DNA of 64,000 nt, taken from NCBI GenBank assembly GCA_048262255.1, contig JBLXFH010000003.1, forward strand, positions 558,001 through 622,000. The letters are read 5' to 3'. Made by a program: the position numbers and the translations under genes. Of this stretch, positions 26,283 to 35,113 are shown piece by piece (position 1 is the stretch's first letter; the number at the start of each line of letters is the position of its first letter). A model generated the notes under the pieces. That model searched no databases and was not told where the DNA came from. It worked only from the letters and a program-made list of their open reading frames with translations. The stretch comes from JABMNT01 sp048262255 (GTDB lineage: Bacteria > Pseudomonadota > Alphaproteobacteria > Rhodospirillales > Casp-alpha2).

Positions 26283-28015
26283 GCGGGCACGACCTGTCCG
26301 GGTCGCTGTCCCAATTGTCCGGTATCGCCGCCACGCTCCACCAGATTGGCATCAACAATATCATAAATACGGTCAGACAGATTCAACATGGATGGACGTG
26401 GTGTAACCAGCACCAGAGTGACCCGCCCGCGCAATCGTTCCAGCAATCCCCGCAGCATTGCGTCCCCCGAGCCGTCCATGGAGGTATTGGCTTCGTCAAA
26501 CAGCAAAATACGCGGCTTATCGACCAGTGCCCGGGCGATTGCGATACGCTGTTTAATGCCGCGTGGCATCTTGTCACCAGCACCATCACCAACCGGCGTA
26601 TCGTAGCCCTGGGGCATCTGGGCAACCACAGAATCAAGACCCAGTAGCTTTGACATATCCATAGCGTCCTGGATTTTTTCATCGCGAAACATGGTCAGGT
26701 TTTCGATCAATGTTCCGTTGAACAAAACCCCTTCCTGTGGCAGGTAAACCGCCTGTTTGCGGATGCTGGAAGCCTGATAGTCCAACAGGTCATTGCCATC
26801 AATCCGCGCCGTCCCACTGTTTGGTGCAAAAACCCCCATCATCAAATACAACAACGTTGATTTACCGCTGGCGTTGCCGCCTGATATGCCAACGATTTCA
26901 CCCGGCTCGATATGCAGTGACACATTGTCAAAAATCGGCGGCAGCTCCTCTCCGTCCCGGTTTTTGCCAAATGAGAATGTGACGTTTTCCAGGGTTATTG
27001 CACCCTCGACCGGTGGCAGCAGCGGCAGCCCCGGCGGTTTTTCAACGCGCATTTCAAACAGTCTATTCAAGCGTTCGCGGGCAAGCTGAATGCTTTGAAA
27101 CCGGGTCCATATGCCAACGGCTTTTTGCAGCGGCTGCATGGAGCGCCCGGCCAGCATGGTACATGCTGCCAGACCACCAACGGTCAACGCACCGTCAATC
27201 ACATAAGTGGCGCCAAATCCAACAACGGAAAACAGGACCAGTTGCGAAAACACCGCACCGGAGCTTTGCGCATAGGAGCTTCTTAAAGCCACATTATGCT
27301 CAGCTTCTGCGCAGGTTTCCTGCAGACGCTCGTAACGTCGGACCATCTGCTCTTCCATGGCCAACCCCTTGACCGTATGGACGCCGCCTAAGACCTCGAT
27401 AATGAAACTGAACCGCCGGTCATCAGCCCCCATTCGCTCATTCAGGGCAAAGCGCAATTTTTTACCAATCAGGTAAGCCGTGAAAGCAAAGGCGGAAATC
27501 AGAACGACAGGAACCAGAAAAAGCCACCCGGCCAGATAGGCGATCGCGCCCAGATAAATAACCGCAAACGGTAAGTCCCAGAAAGCCAGTAACGCCTGCC
27601 CGGAATAGTATTCCCGCAACATGGAGAGCGCGTTGTAGCCTTCCAGATGCGCTCCGGCCCCGTGCTTTTCAAAATCAATGATCGACGCTCCCAGAAAGCG
27701 CTCGATTGCCGACGTCCCGGCCAGATGGTCGAAACGGGCCCCCATCCACCCCGTGACATAGGACCGACCGAGACGCAGCAAGGCCTCAAGGATCAAGGCA
27801 ATACCAATCCCGACAATCAAAAGAATCAGGGTCCCTTCCGCAGAATTAGGGATGATCCGGTCATAAACCTGCAGCAGTGTAAGCGGCATCGCCAAAGCCA
27901 GGATATTGATGAATATAGACGCCAAAAACAGGTCGAACTTGGTCCCAGGCATATAGGCGAGTTTACCCGGTTGCCAGGAACCATCATTCTCTTGTTGCTT
28001 TTCACGCCCAAACAT
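26279..28015 (-). CDS. Type I secretion ABC half-transporter with degenerate ATPase motifs
   Basis: 578 residues. N-terminal transmembrane domain with six helices (FDLFLASIFINILALAMPLTLLQVYDRIIPN... begins it; no C39 domain), then the ATPase. Walker A GGNASGKST and Walker B RILLFDEANTSMD are intact. The signature is not LSGGQ but AGDKMPRGIKQR, and the H-loop His is Pro (LVLVTPRPSML; codon CCA at 26399-26401), so its own ATP site should be poorly hydrolytic. This is the pattern of the degenerate member of a heterodimeric ABC exporter, with the 952-residue protein as partner. First gene of the operon; the start is ATG 28015 with about 200 bases upstream. Confidence 0.93.
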   Translation of the reverse strand: MFGREKQQENDGSWQPGKLAYMPGTKFDLFLASIFINILALAMPLTLLQVYDRIIPNSAEGTLILLIVGIGIALILEALLRLGRSYVTGWMGARFDHLAGTSAIERFLGASIIDFEKHGAGAHLEGYNALSMLREYYSGQALLAFWDLPFAVIYLGAIAYLAGWLFLVPVVLISAFAFTAYLIGKKLRFALNERMGADDRRFSFIIEVLGGVHTVKGLAMEEQMVRRYERLQETCAEAEHNVALRSSYAQSSGAVFSQLVLFSVVGFGATYVIDGALTVGGLAACTMLAGRSMQPLQKAVGIWTRFQSIQLARERLNRLFEMRVEKPPGLPLLPPVEGAITLENVTFSFGKNRDGEELPPIFDNVSLHIEPGEIVGISGGNASGKSTLLYLMMGVFAPNSGTARIDGNDLLDYQASSIRKQAVYLPQEGVLFNGTLIENLTMFRDEKIQDAMDMSKLLGLDSVVAQMPQGYDTPVGDGAGDKMPRGIKQRIAIARALVDKPRILLFDEANTSMDGSGDAMLRGLLERLRGRVTLVLVTPRPSMLNLSDRIYDIVDANLVERGGDTGQLGQRPGQVVPA

Positions 28016-28223
28016 TCAGCGCCGTGCCTATCACCGATTAGAAATGCCCAGTGCCCAGGAAACCCGGCGTCGGCGTACGCACAGACTTCCCCCGTTCTAT
28101 GCCTATAGAGATTTCCTTAAATATTCGTTAGTAACGACCGCTTTGCAGAAATGCCGGTCCGTAAAAATCATTTTAAATGAAAGCGTTAGGCCGATACTCC
28201 TAGAATCTTACTGCAATCGGGCC

Positions 28224-29072
28224 TTATTTGTCACCGGTGTTTTTCCTGCCCATACCGGCAATAATCCGGCGCGCCCGACGTAGGGCTTCTTTTCTCCCCA
28301 TACCGGGGGTTATTTCCGGGTCGTACAGGGCACCAATCAGAATGCGGTCATGGCGTGACAGTTCCGTGACCCGGTGGCGGTTCGAGAAAATTGAAGCCCA
28401 GGCAACATTGTTATCATTGGGAAAACCGAGAACCTGCGTCAATTCCTCCAGAATGCAGTGATCCAGATGGTCGAGCGGTCGCTCAGAATTGACGACAATG
28501 ACCGCATGATCAATGGACGTGGTCTCGGGTTTGTTCCACAGGACAAAATAACATCCCTGTTCCGCAGCCCGCCGTTTCAGGATTTTCGGGTCAATGGGTG
28601 CGAGCACAGGGTTACCCATTTGGAACTGCGGCACAAAGTTGACGGTCACGTTCGGCACTTGTGCCATCAGCTTGTTACCTTCGGTTTGCAGGCCCGTAAT
28701 TTCCATCAAAGCCTGCAAATGCTTTGCCACCAATCCGAACTGCTGCTGGCTGACCGGGATGTTTTCAAAGGCGATTTCCGTCACGTCATTGCCGTGATCG
28801 ATAACCCTTTCCGCGTAGGCCTGAACGGAAACCCGTAACGGCTGACCCCATTTCCAAACCTTGTTCCGCGCCCCTTGGTCGCCATATTCAGATCCGAAAA
28901 CCACCGTTTCAAACGCCCGAAACAGTTCGCCAACGCTCGGTTCCGCAATAGCCGCTTTATCTGCGGAAGCCGCAGGCATCGCCGACGCAACGGCGAGCCC
29001 CCCCAGAACGATTGAAATTCCCGCACGACGGCTCAGGCCTCTTCGGAAAAACCTGCCGGTTGACCGTTTCAT
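28224..29072 (-). CDS. DUF2927 family secreted protein
   Basis: 282 residues from ATG 29072, which overlaps the stop of the preceding gene as ATGA; a start at 29099 is possible but would overlap by 31 bases. The N terminus RFFRRGLSRRAGISIVLGG... ASA has an arginine-rich region and an export signal. DUF2927 landmarks: HCILEELTQVLGFPNDNNVAWASIFSN (a zincin-like HxxxEE arrangement, here HCILEE) and LSRHDRILIGALYDPEITPGMGRKEAL. Possibly a metalloprotease-like fold in the periplasm; activity is not established for the family. It shares an operon with the tandem-domain protein upstream and precedes the type I secretion operon by 208 bases. Confidence 0.85.
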   Translation of the reverse strand: MKRSTGRFFRRGLSRRAGISIVLGGLAVASAMPAASADKAAIAEPSVGELFRAFETVVFGSEYGDQGARNKVWKWGQPLRVSVQAYAERVIDHGNDVTEIAFENIPVSQQQFGLVAKHLQALMEITGLQTEGNKLMAQVPNVTVNFVPQFQMGNPVLAPIDPKILKRRAAEQGCYFVLWNKPETTSIDHAVIVVNSERPLDHLDHCILEELTQVLGFPNDNNVAWASIFSNRHRVTELSRHDRILIGALYDPEITPGMGRKEALRRARRIIAGMGRKNTGDK

Positions 29073-30151
29073 CCATTGTTTGATGCAAGGATTGTCCATG
29101 AGTGCAGCATCCGGTTTGCCGTATCCGTGTAGGTCTTGAAGATATCAACGGGCGCTGTATAAGACCAGATATGGGCGAGCTTTTGAAAAGGCCTGGGCAC
29201 GACGATCACTCGTTTCATAAATTCTTGTCCGGCATGCGTATAGGACATAGTGATCTCGCGCCCAATCAAATGATGCGGGCCGCGAACATACGCCCACGGC
29301 TTGTCTTCTAGAAATTGTAGCTTCTGAACGGAACGTGCGAGCGACGCCTTCAGGTTGGCCAACGCCAGCTGAGCCGCCTGTTCCGCGTCTTTTGCGCCTG
29401 TCGGCGCTATGTTCTGCACACTAATCAGGGCCGAAAAAGCCGGGCTCCCTTCCGTGCCACTGAACATGGCCGTCATATGCGAGGGTTTCGAATAAATCCA
29501 TTCGGAAGGATAGCGGATGGAATAACCATAACCGGCTTCCGCAAAAACCGATGAATCCGAAGACATGGTCACCACCGGTTTTTCGATGTCATCCGGGCCA
29601 GGAAGAAAATGCGACAACATCCATTCAAACTCATGCTCCAGGTTTTCATATTCCCGGCTGGCCGCAAAAAAGATAAAAACATGGTCGGTCCGTAGCCCTC
29701 GAATAATGTCAACCCGGGCTTTCGTGTTCGCACCTTCATAAATTCCTTCGATGGCAGGAAGACCGGCAATGGTTCTTTTCTTCTGGGCTTTCTTGTGGCT
29801 CCAGGGTTTGCCGTCTCCGAGATATTTAGCCTCCAGACGAGCTGGCATTTTTTCGAGCGCGACCTCCGGACGGGCATCTCCGGTCTGAATGCTGATCATA
29901 TAACCTTTGCGCGAGCGAATTGTAATTTGCGGGTTTTTTTCATCACGCTCCAGCAGTTGAACGCCAGGCGGAACGGCAATACTGAAGCCAGCAACGGGAT
30001 GCGTATAAATTTGCGGCTGGGCTTTCTCCTGGGCGCTCTGTTCTTGCGATTCGCCCGGAATAACCGGCACGGGTTCAGCCGCCGCCAACATGCCGGACCA
30101 CATCAGGCCAACAAAAAAGGCGCCAATTCTCGCAAAATACCGAGCTTTCAT
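29069..30151 (-). CDS. Secreted protein with two related PsbP/DUF1795-like domains
   Basis: 360 residues. Signal peptide MKARYFARIGAFFVGLMWSG... AAA. Two copies of one domain type follow: copy one opens HPVAGFSIAVPPGVQLL (about 50-66), copy two opens AGYGYSIRYPSEWIYSKPS (about 208-226). Each runs on into a segment of the type expected of PsbP/DUF1795 folds (mature halves about 150 residues). The function is unknown; such domains often bind ligands or partners in the envelope. It is the first gene of a two-gene unit with the DUF2927 protein and is divergent from fliG, with 98 bases between. Confidence 0.75.
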   Translation of the reverse strand: MKARYFARIGAFFVGLMWSGMLAAAEPVPVIPGESQEQSAQEKAQPQIYTHPVAGFSIAVPPGVQLLERDEKNPQITIRSRKGYMISIQTGDARPEVALEKMPARLEAKYLGDGKPWSHKKAQKKRTIAGLPAIEGIYEGANTKARVDIIRGLRTDHVFIFFAASREYENLEHEFEWMLSHFLPGPDDIEKPVVTMSSDSSVFAEAGYGYSIRYPSEWIYSKPSHMTAMFSGTEGSPAFSALISVQNIAPTGAKDAEQAAQLALANLKASLARSVQKLQFLEDKPWAYVRGPHHLIGREITMSYTHAGQEFMKRVIVVPRPFQKLAHIWSYTAPVDIFKTYTDTANRMLHSWTILASNNG

Positions 30152-30207
30152 CCTCGAACAGCTCCAACGAAGTTACATTTAGAGGTGCAATTGTAGACGA
30201 TTTTTCG

Positions 30208-30222
30208 TAAACTTAAGGTTAA
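30208..30222 (+). promoter_or_regulatory. CtrA-box-like sequence upstream of fliG
   Basis: TAAA-CTTAAGG-TTAA has the half-site spacing (7 bases) of the alphaproteobacterial CtrA consensus TTAA-N7-TTAA with one mismatch, 28 bases before fliG. The ctrA gene is in this window. It is suggestive only; no other support. Confidence 0.35.
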
Positions 30223-30249
30223 GTATTCCAACTCTGGGCAGGCATATTA

Positions 30250-31269
30250 ATGGCACGGGTCAAAGACGACTATCGCAGTTTATCGGGCGTACAGAAGGCA
30301 GCCATGTTCATGCTGGCCATTGGTCAGGAGAACTCGGCTCGCTTGTTCGAGAAAATGGATGACGAAGAGATCCGCGACCTGTCGCAGGCCATGTCGTCGC
30401 TGGGTTCGATCAATTCGTCTTTGATCGAGCGTCTGTTTGTCGAATTTGCCGACCAGTTGTCGACGGCTGGCGGTCTGGTCGGGTCCTACTCATCGACCGA
30501 GCGCCTGCTCATGGGCGCTCTGCCGGCCGAGCGGGTCAGCCAGATCATGGAAGAAATGCGCGGTCCGGCCGGACGCACCATGTGGGACAAACTGGGCAAC
30601 GTTAACGAGGCTGTGCTCGCCAACTATCTGAAGAACGAATACCCGCAAACTGTCGCCGTTGTGCTGTCGAAGATCAAGCCGGATCATGCGTCGCGGGTGC
30701 TCGCCATTCTGCCGGAGAACTTCTCCATGGAATGCATCATGCGGATGCTGCGCATGGAAGCCGTGCAGAAAGATATTCTCGACCATGTGGAACGCACGCT
30801 CCGCTCCGAATTCATGACCAACCTGGCCCGCACCGCGCGGCGCGACAGCCATGAGGTGATGGCCGATATCTTCAACAGCCTCGACCGCAACACGGAAAAT
30901 CGCTTCATGACGGCGCTGGAAGAGCGCAACCGGGAATCGGCCGAGCGCATCCGCAGTCTGATGTTCACCTTCGATGATCTCTCGCATCTGGATTCCGGTG
31001 GCATTCAGTTGCTGCTGCGTCAGGTCGAGAAGGACCAGTTGGGCCTCGCCCTGAAGGGGGCATCGGAAGAGGTCCGTGATCTGTTCTTCGCCAACATGTC
31101 GGAACGCGCTGGAAAGATGATGAAGGAAGACATGGAAGCCCTGGGCGCGGTTCGCCTGAAAGACGTGGACGAAGCCCAGTCAACTATCGTTCAGGTCGCA
31201 AAGGCCCTCGCTGACGCCGGCGAAATCGTCATCTCCAGCGGCGGCGAAGAAGACGAACTGGTGTTCTAG
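30250..31269 (+). CDS. fliG: Flagellar motor switch protein FliG
   Basis: 339 residues. Forms the rotor ring that contacts the stator and, with FliM/FliN, sets the direction of rotation. N-terminal domain SGVQKAAMFMLAIGQENSARLFEKMDDEEIRDLSQAMSSLG; middle domain with EHPQ-like segment (KNEYPQTVAVVLSKI... HASRVLAILPE); C-terminal motor domain MFTFDDLSHLDSGGIQLLLRQVEKDQLGLALKG carrying the charged torque residues. It heads a long flagellar operon; fliF, which often precedes it, is not in this window. Confidence 0.97.
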   Translation: MARVKDDYRSLSGVQKAAMFMLAIGQENSARLFEKMDDEEIRDLSQAMSSLGSINSSLIERLFVEFADQLSTAGGLVGSYSSTERLLMGALPAERVSQIMEEMRGPAGRTMWDKLGNVNEAVLANYLKNEYPQTVAVVLSKIKPDHASRVLAILPENFSMECIMRMLRMEAVQKDILDHVERTLRSEFMTNLARTARRDSHEVMADIFNSLDRNTENRFMTALEERNRESAERIRSLMFTFDDLSHLDSGGIQLLLRQVEKDQLGLALKGASEEVRDLFFANMSERAGKMMKEDMEALGAVRLKDVDEAQSTIVQVAKALADAGEIVISSGGEEDELVF

Positions 31270-31338
31270 GCAGAATACGTAGACTATTGGGGTACTTTCA
31301 AACTCAGGCTCAGACTTTCAAAGAAGACTAATATTCAT

Positions 31339-32388
31339 ATGGCACATCCAAAATTCCTATTTGACCGTTCCTTCGATCTTGATGGTCCCTCCACCAAGGG
31401 GGCCAAGGATACCGAACAGGAAGAAGAAGAGGTCGAAGAGGAAGAACCGGAATTCATCCCCCCCTCTTTCAGCGAAGAAGAGCTTGAAGCGGCAAAAACC
31501 GAAGCCTTTGAAAAAGGTAAAGAGCAAGGCCTTCGCGATGCCTCGGATACGCTTGAAAACCAACTCCTTGATGCAACGAAGACCATTACACAACAAGTCA
31601 CCCAATTGCTTGACCATCAGCAGCTTGCCAACAGTGATATCTTTCGCGATGCCGTAAAAATTGCACAGGCGATCACCCATAAATCATTCCCTAATATAAA
31701 TGCCGAGCACGGGGTGACGGAAATCGAAGACATCATATACAAACTGTTGCCGCAGATTCTGGCAGAACCACGCGTTGTTGTTCATGTGCATCCCGATATC
31801 AGTGAAACGCTCTCACAGCGCGTTGGCCAGATTGCCAAAGACGCCCATTTTGAAGGCCGGATGATTATAACCGAAGACGAATCCATAGAAGCAGGCAACT
31901 GCAAGGTCGAATGGAGTAACGGAGGTGCAGAACGCAATCTCGACGAAATCATGCAGGAGATTGATACGGCCATAGACAATAATCTGGCGAGCCCGGACAG
32001 CAAATATGTCCCCTCCCCCGATGCCCTGGATGACCCGATCATGCGGCCAAATCCCGCTTCTCAAACGGAAACGGGAGAATCGCTTTCTGAAAAACCTCAG
32101 GAACCGGAACAGAAGGTGTCAAACCCGGCTGAAAGTTCAGCACCTGAACCTCACCAGGAACAGGCTCAAGAGCCGCCTCTGGAGCCAATGGAATCTGCCG
32201 AAAATACCCCTGACACAAATTCGGAAGCCCCCATACCTGAGCCGGAAAAAGACCACAATTCCGCCATTAATCCGGGTCCGCAAACAGATACTGAGAGCCT
32301 TGACTCTCCCCCTCAAGACGCCCCTGAAGGCGATGTCAAAACAACGGAGCGAGAGAATTCTCAAACAAATACAGCCGAAGACGTGTAA
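31339..32388 (+). CDS. fliH: Flagellar export apparatus protein FliH with long acidic tail
   Basis: 349 residues; typical FliH is 200-250. FliH binds the export ATPase FliI and the C ring. An acidic N-terminal stretch (EQEEEEVEEEEPEFIPPSFSEEELEAAK) leads to the FliH helix and core (KTEAFEKGKEQGLRDAS... LLDHQQLANSDIFRDAVKIAQAITHKSFP... HPDISETLSQRVGQIAKDAHFEGRMIITEDES... NCKVEWSNGGAERNLDEIMQEID). From about residue 230 to the end the protein is a Pro/Glu/Ser-rich, probably disordered tail (for example EPHQEQAQEPPLEPMES). It lies between fliG and fliN. Confidence 0.9.
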   Translation: MAHPKFLFDRSFDLDGPSTKGAKDTEQEEEEVEEEEPEFIPPSFSEEELEAAKTEAFEKGKEQGLRDASDTLENQLLDATKTITQQVTQLLDHQQLANSDIFRDAVKIAQAITHKSFPNINAEHGVTEIEDIIYKLLPQILAEPRVVVHVHPDISETLSQRVGQIAKDAHFEGRMIITEDESIEAGNCKVEWSNGGAERNLDEIMQEIDTAIDNNLASPDSKYVPSPDALDDPIMRPNPASQTETGESLSEKPQEPEQKVSNPAESSAPEPHQEQAQEPPLEPMESAENTPDTNSEAPIPEPEKDHNSAINPGPQTDTESLDSPPQDAPEGDVKTTERENSQTNTAEDV

Positions 32389-32483
32389 GACGCCGATGCA
32401 GAGCCTATAATCATAGCCAATCGGGCAGGGTCTGTACCTGTCACTTTGACTGAAATGAACGCCGTTAATCTGAGGAGATCGAA

Positions 32484-32849
32484 ATGGCCGAAGATAATCT
32501 GGAATTCAACGAATTAGATGGGACCCCCCCGCCTGAATCAGATGACGATTCCGAAACAGAACTGAACGGCCTGCCTGCGATTGGCGACCTGCCGCGTAGC
32601 GCAAAAGACCTGGAAGCCGTTTACGACATTCCGGTTCAGGTTTCTGCCGTTCTTGGCAAATCAACCATGCAGGTGAGCCAATTGCTAAAGCTTGGGCGCG
32701 GCGCCGTCATCGAACTTGATCGTAAAGTCGGCGAGGCTATCGATATTTACGTCAACAACCGGCTTGTTGCACGTGGAGAGGTGGTTGTTGTCGAGGAACG
32801 CCTCGGTGTGACAATGACTGAGATTATCAAAACAGAGCGGGCGTCTTAA
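32484..32849 (+). CDS. fliN: Flagellar motor switch protein FliN
   Basis: 121 residues. C-ring component that forms, with FliM, the bulk of the rotor base and binds FliH. An acidic N-terminal segment precedes the SpoA domain: YDIPVQVSAVLGKSTMQVSQLLKLGRGAVIELDRKVGEAIDIYVNNRLVARGEVVVVEERLGVTMTEI, complete and typical. GAGGAG precedes the ATG at a suitable distance. Ten bases separate it from the MotA-like gene. Confidence 0.96.
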   Translation: MAEDNLEFNELDGTPPPESDDDSETELNGLPAIGDLPRSAKDLEAVYDIPVQVSAVLGKSTMQVSQLLKLGRGAVIELDRKVGEAIDIYVNNRLVARGEVVVVEERLGVTMTEIIKTERAS

Positions 32850-32858
32850 AGCGAGTCC

Positions 32859-33674
32859 ATGGTAGACCACGAATCCCATATCAGGATTATTCCTGCCCAA
32901 AGCCGTATTGATGGGGCGACCGTGATCGGTATCTCCTGTGGCTTTGCCATGATCATTGCTGCAATCCTGCTTGGTGGTTCGCCGGAAAGCTTCATCAACC
33001 CGCCTTCTGTCCTCATTGTCATTGGCGGTACTCTGGCGATCACCACAGCCTGCTATTCCGTTGCAGATATGGTCCGGATGTTCCGTGTTGCCGGAAAAAC
33101 CATCTTTCACACCTCAAAAGAACCTTCCGCCGCATCAACACAAGCGCTGCAAATTGCCGAAGTTGCGCGCAAAAAAGGTGTCCTCGCCCTGCAAAACATA
33201 TTGGGGTCCATTGAAAGCGAACCGTTTTTGCACAAAGGCATTTTGATGGTCGTGGACGGGACGCCTGGCGATGAAATTGAGAGCATTTTGCGCCAGGACC
33301 TGCAGGCGACAGTGCAGCGTCATGCGCAAAGCACCAACGTGCTTCGCAAAATGGGAGAATTCGCTCCGGCGATGGGACTGATCGGCACCTTGATCGGTCT
33401 TGTTCAAATGCTCGGCAACCTCGACAATCCGGCAACCATCGGCCCGAGCATGGCGGTGGCGTTGCTGACAACTTTTTATGGCGCAGTTCTCGCCAATATG
33501 GTTTTTTTACCCTTGGCGTCGAAACTGGAAAAGAATTCACAGGAAGAAGCCCTGATCAACAGCGTTTATATGATGGCTGCAACTTCGATCGGTCATCAGG
33601 AAAATCCACGCAGGCTGGAAATGCTTGTGAACAGCATCCTCCCACCGGCTCACCGAATCAGATATTTCGATTAA
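32859..33674 (+). CDS. motA: MotA/PomA-type flagellar stator channel subunit
   Basis: 271 residues. Inner-membrane stator subunit that couples ion flow to rotation. Four membrane helices: about 23-42, 50-68, then EFAPAMGLIGTLIGLVQMLGNL and MAVALLTTFYGAVLANMVFLPLASKLE, a signature shared with PomA/MotA. The cytoplasmic loop between helices 2 and 3 is long (about 85-170). Its partner MotB is not in the window. It is placed inside the flagellar operon between fliN and flbD. The PomA-like tail suggests a possible sodium-driven motor, but the ion cannot be assigned from this subunit. Confidence 0.9.
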   Translation: MVDHESHIRIIPAQSRIDGATVIGISCGFAMIIAAILLGGSPESFINPPSVLIVIGGTLAITTACYSVADMVRMFRVAGKTIFHTSKEPSAASTQALQIAEVARKKGVLALQNILGSIESEPFLHKGILMVVDGTPGDEIESILRQDLQATVQRHAQSTNVLRKMGEFAPAMGLIGTLIGLVQMLGNLDNPATIGPSMAVALLTTFYGAVLANMVFLPLASKLEKNSQEEALINSVYMMAATSIGHQENPRRLEMLVNSILPPAHRIRYFD

Positions 33675-33701
33675 CGAAAACGCGAGATGGAAAACGAGTA
33701 A

Positions 33702-35063
33702 ATGCGGTTACTAATCATTGGCACCTTAGGCGGACAAATTGGCGCGGCGAGCCAGATCGCGATGAAGCGCGGGGCCACCGTCCAACAGGCAGACAATATT
33801 GATATGGCCCTGCAATTGTTGCGTTCCGGCCAAAGCGCCGATCTGATCATGGTCGACGTCAATCTGCAGATCGGAGACCTGATCCAGTCCCTGGAGCGCG
33901 AACGCATTTCCGTGCCCGTCATCGCTTGCGGCGTTGGCAACGACACCCAGGCCGCCGTCAGAGCGATCCGTGCCGGTGCCAAAGAGTACCTCCCCTTACC
34001 ACCCGATGCCGATTTAATCGCTGCCGTTCTGGAAGCTGTGGCGGAAGAATCCCACAAAATCCTCCATGCAGACCCCCGCATGGAGGAAGTCATCCGCATT
34101 GCGGATCAGGTCGCGCCGAGCGAGGCCAGCATCCTGATCACAGGTCCATCGGGAACCGGTAAGGAGTTGATGGCCCGCTACATGCACAACAAGAGCAAGC
34201 GCAAAAATGGCCGTTTTGTTGCCATCAATTGCGCCGCGATTCCGGAAAATCTGCTTGAGTCCGAATTATTTGGGCATGAAAAAGGGTCTTTCACCGGGGC
34301 CGTTGCACGACGGATTGGCAAATTCGAAGAAGCCAACGGCGGCACCCTGCTGCTTGACGAAATCAGTGAAATGGACCCGAAACTCCAGTCAAAACTGCTG
34401 CGCGCCATTCAGGAACGCGAGATTGACCGGGTTGGCAGTTCGAAACCTGTAAAAGTGGATGTGCGCATTCTGGCGACCTCCAACCGCAACATGGAAGATG
34501 AAGTTGCCCGCGGCAACTTCCGTGAAGACCTGTATTTTCGCCTGAATGTCATGAATATAAAACTGCCCGCCCTCAAGGACCGCCCCAAGGACATTCCCGT
34601 TCTTGCCGATTATTTTGCTAAAAAATACGCAGCTGCGAACGGGGTCCCGGCACGGCCCCTCAATCAAGAAGCGCTCGATCTGCTGGACCGGCATGGCTGG
34701 TCCGGAAATATCCGTGAACTCGAGAACGCCATGCACCGCGCTGTCCTGCTAGCGACAGGCAATGAAATTGGAGCGGATGCCATTCATCTGGAAGGCGGCA
34801 ACACCTCGGGAACTCCACAGGACGGGGCAAATGCGGCAGCCGGATCAGATACTGCGGATACGGGAGGCCTTGTCGGGCGAACCGTTGCCGACGTCGAACG
34901 CGATCTGATTATCGACACATTGCTGCATTGTCTTGGCAACCGGACCCATGCCGCCAATATTCTCGGCATTTCCATTCGGACCTTGCGCAACAAACTAAAA
35001 CTTTATGGCGAGCAGGGTTTGGATATTCCGCAGCACGGTGATGCCGAACAATCGACCCCTTAA
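33702..35063 (+). CDS. flbD: Sigma-54-dependent flagellar regulator FlbD
   Basis: 453 residues. Activates class III/IV flagellar promoters with RNA polymerase-sigma54. The receiver (1-120) is atypical: MRLLIIGTLGGQIGAASQI lacks the acidic pair, though Asp52 in LIMVDVNLQIG remains, as in Caulobacter FlbD, which is controlled by FliX and not by a kinase. AAA+ core: Walker A ITGPSGTGKELMARYMH, the sigma54-contact loop GSFTGA (A to S in the usual GAFTGA), Walker B GGTLLLDEISEMD. The Fis-type helix-turn-helix is NRTHAANILGISIRTLRNKLKLY near the end. It sits 50 bases before flhA. No fliX is visible here. Confidence 0.95.
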   Translation: MRLLIIGTLGGQIGAASQIAMKRGATVQQADNIDMALQLLRSGQSADLIMVDVNLQIGDLIQSLERERISVPVIACGVGNDTQAAVRAIRAGAKEYLPLPPDADLIAAVLEAVAEESHKILHADPRMEEVIRIADQVAPSEASILITGPSGTGKELMARYMHNKSKRKNGRFVAINCAAIPENLLESELFGHEKGSFTGAVARRIGKFEEANGGTLLLDEISEMDPKLQSKLLRAIQEREIDRVGSSKPVKVDVRILATSNRNMEDEVARGNFREDLYFRLNVMNIKLPALKDRPKDIPVLADYFAKKYAAANGVPARPLNQEALDLLDRHGWSGNIRELENAMHRAVLLATGNEIGADAIHLEGGNTSGTPQDGANAAAGSDTADTGGLVGRTVADVERDLIIDTLLHCLGNRTHAANILGISIRTLRNKLKLYGEQGLDIPQHGDAEQSTP

Positions 35064-35113
35064 CAGACGCGAATTGATCCGCCGGAACCCCGCGGAAAAG
35101 GACAAAACGGCAG

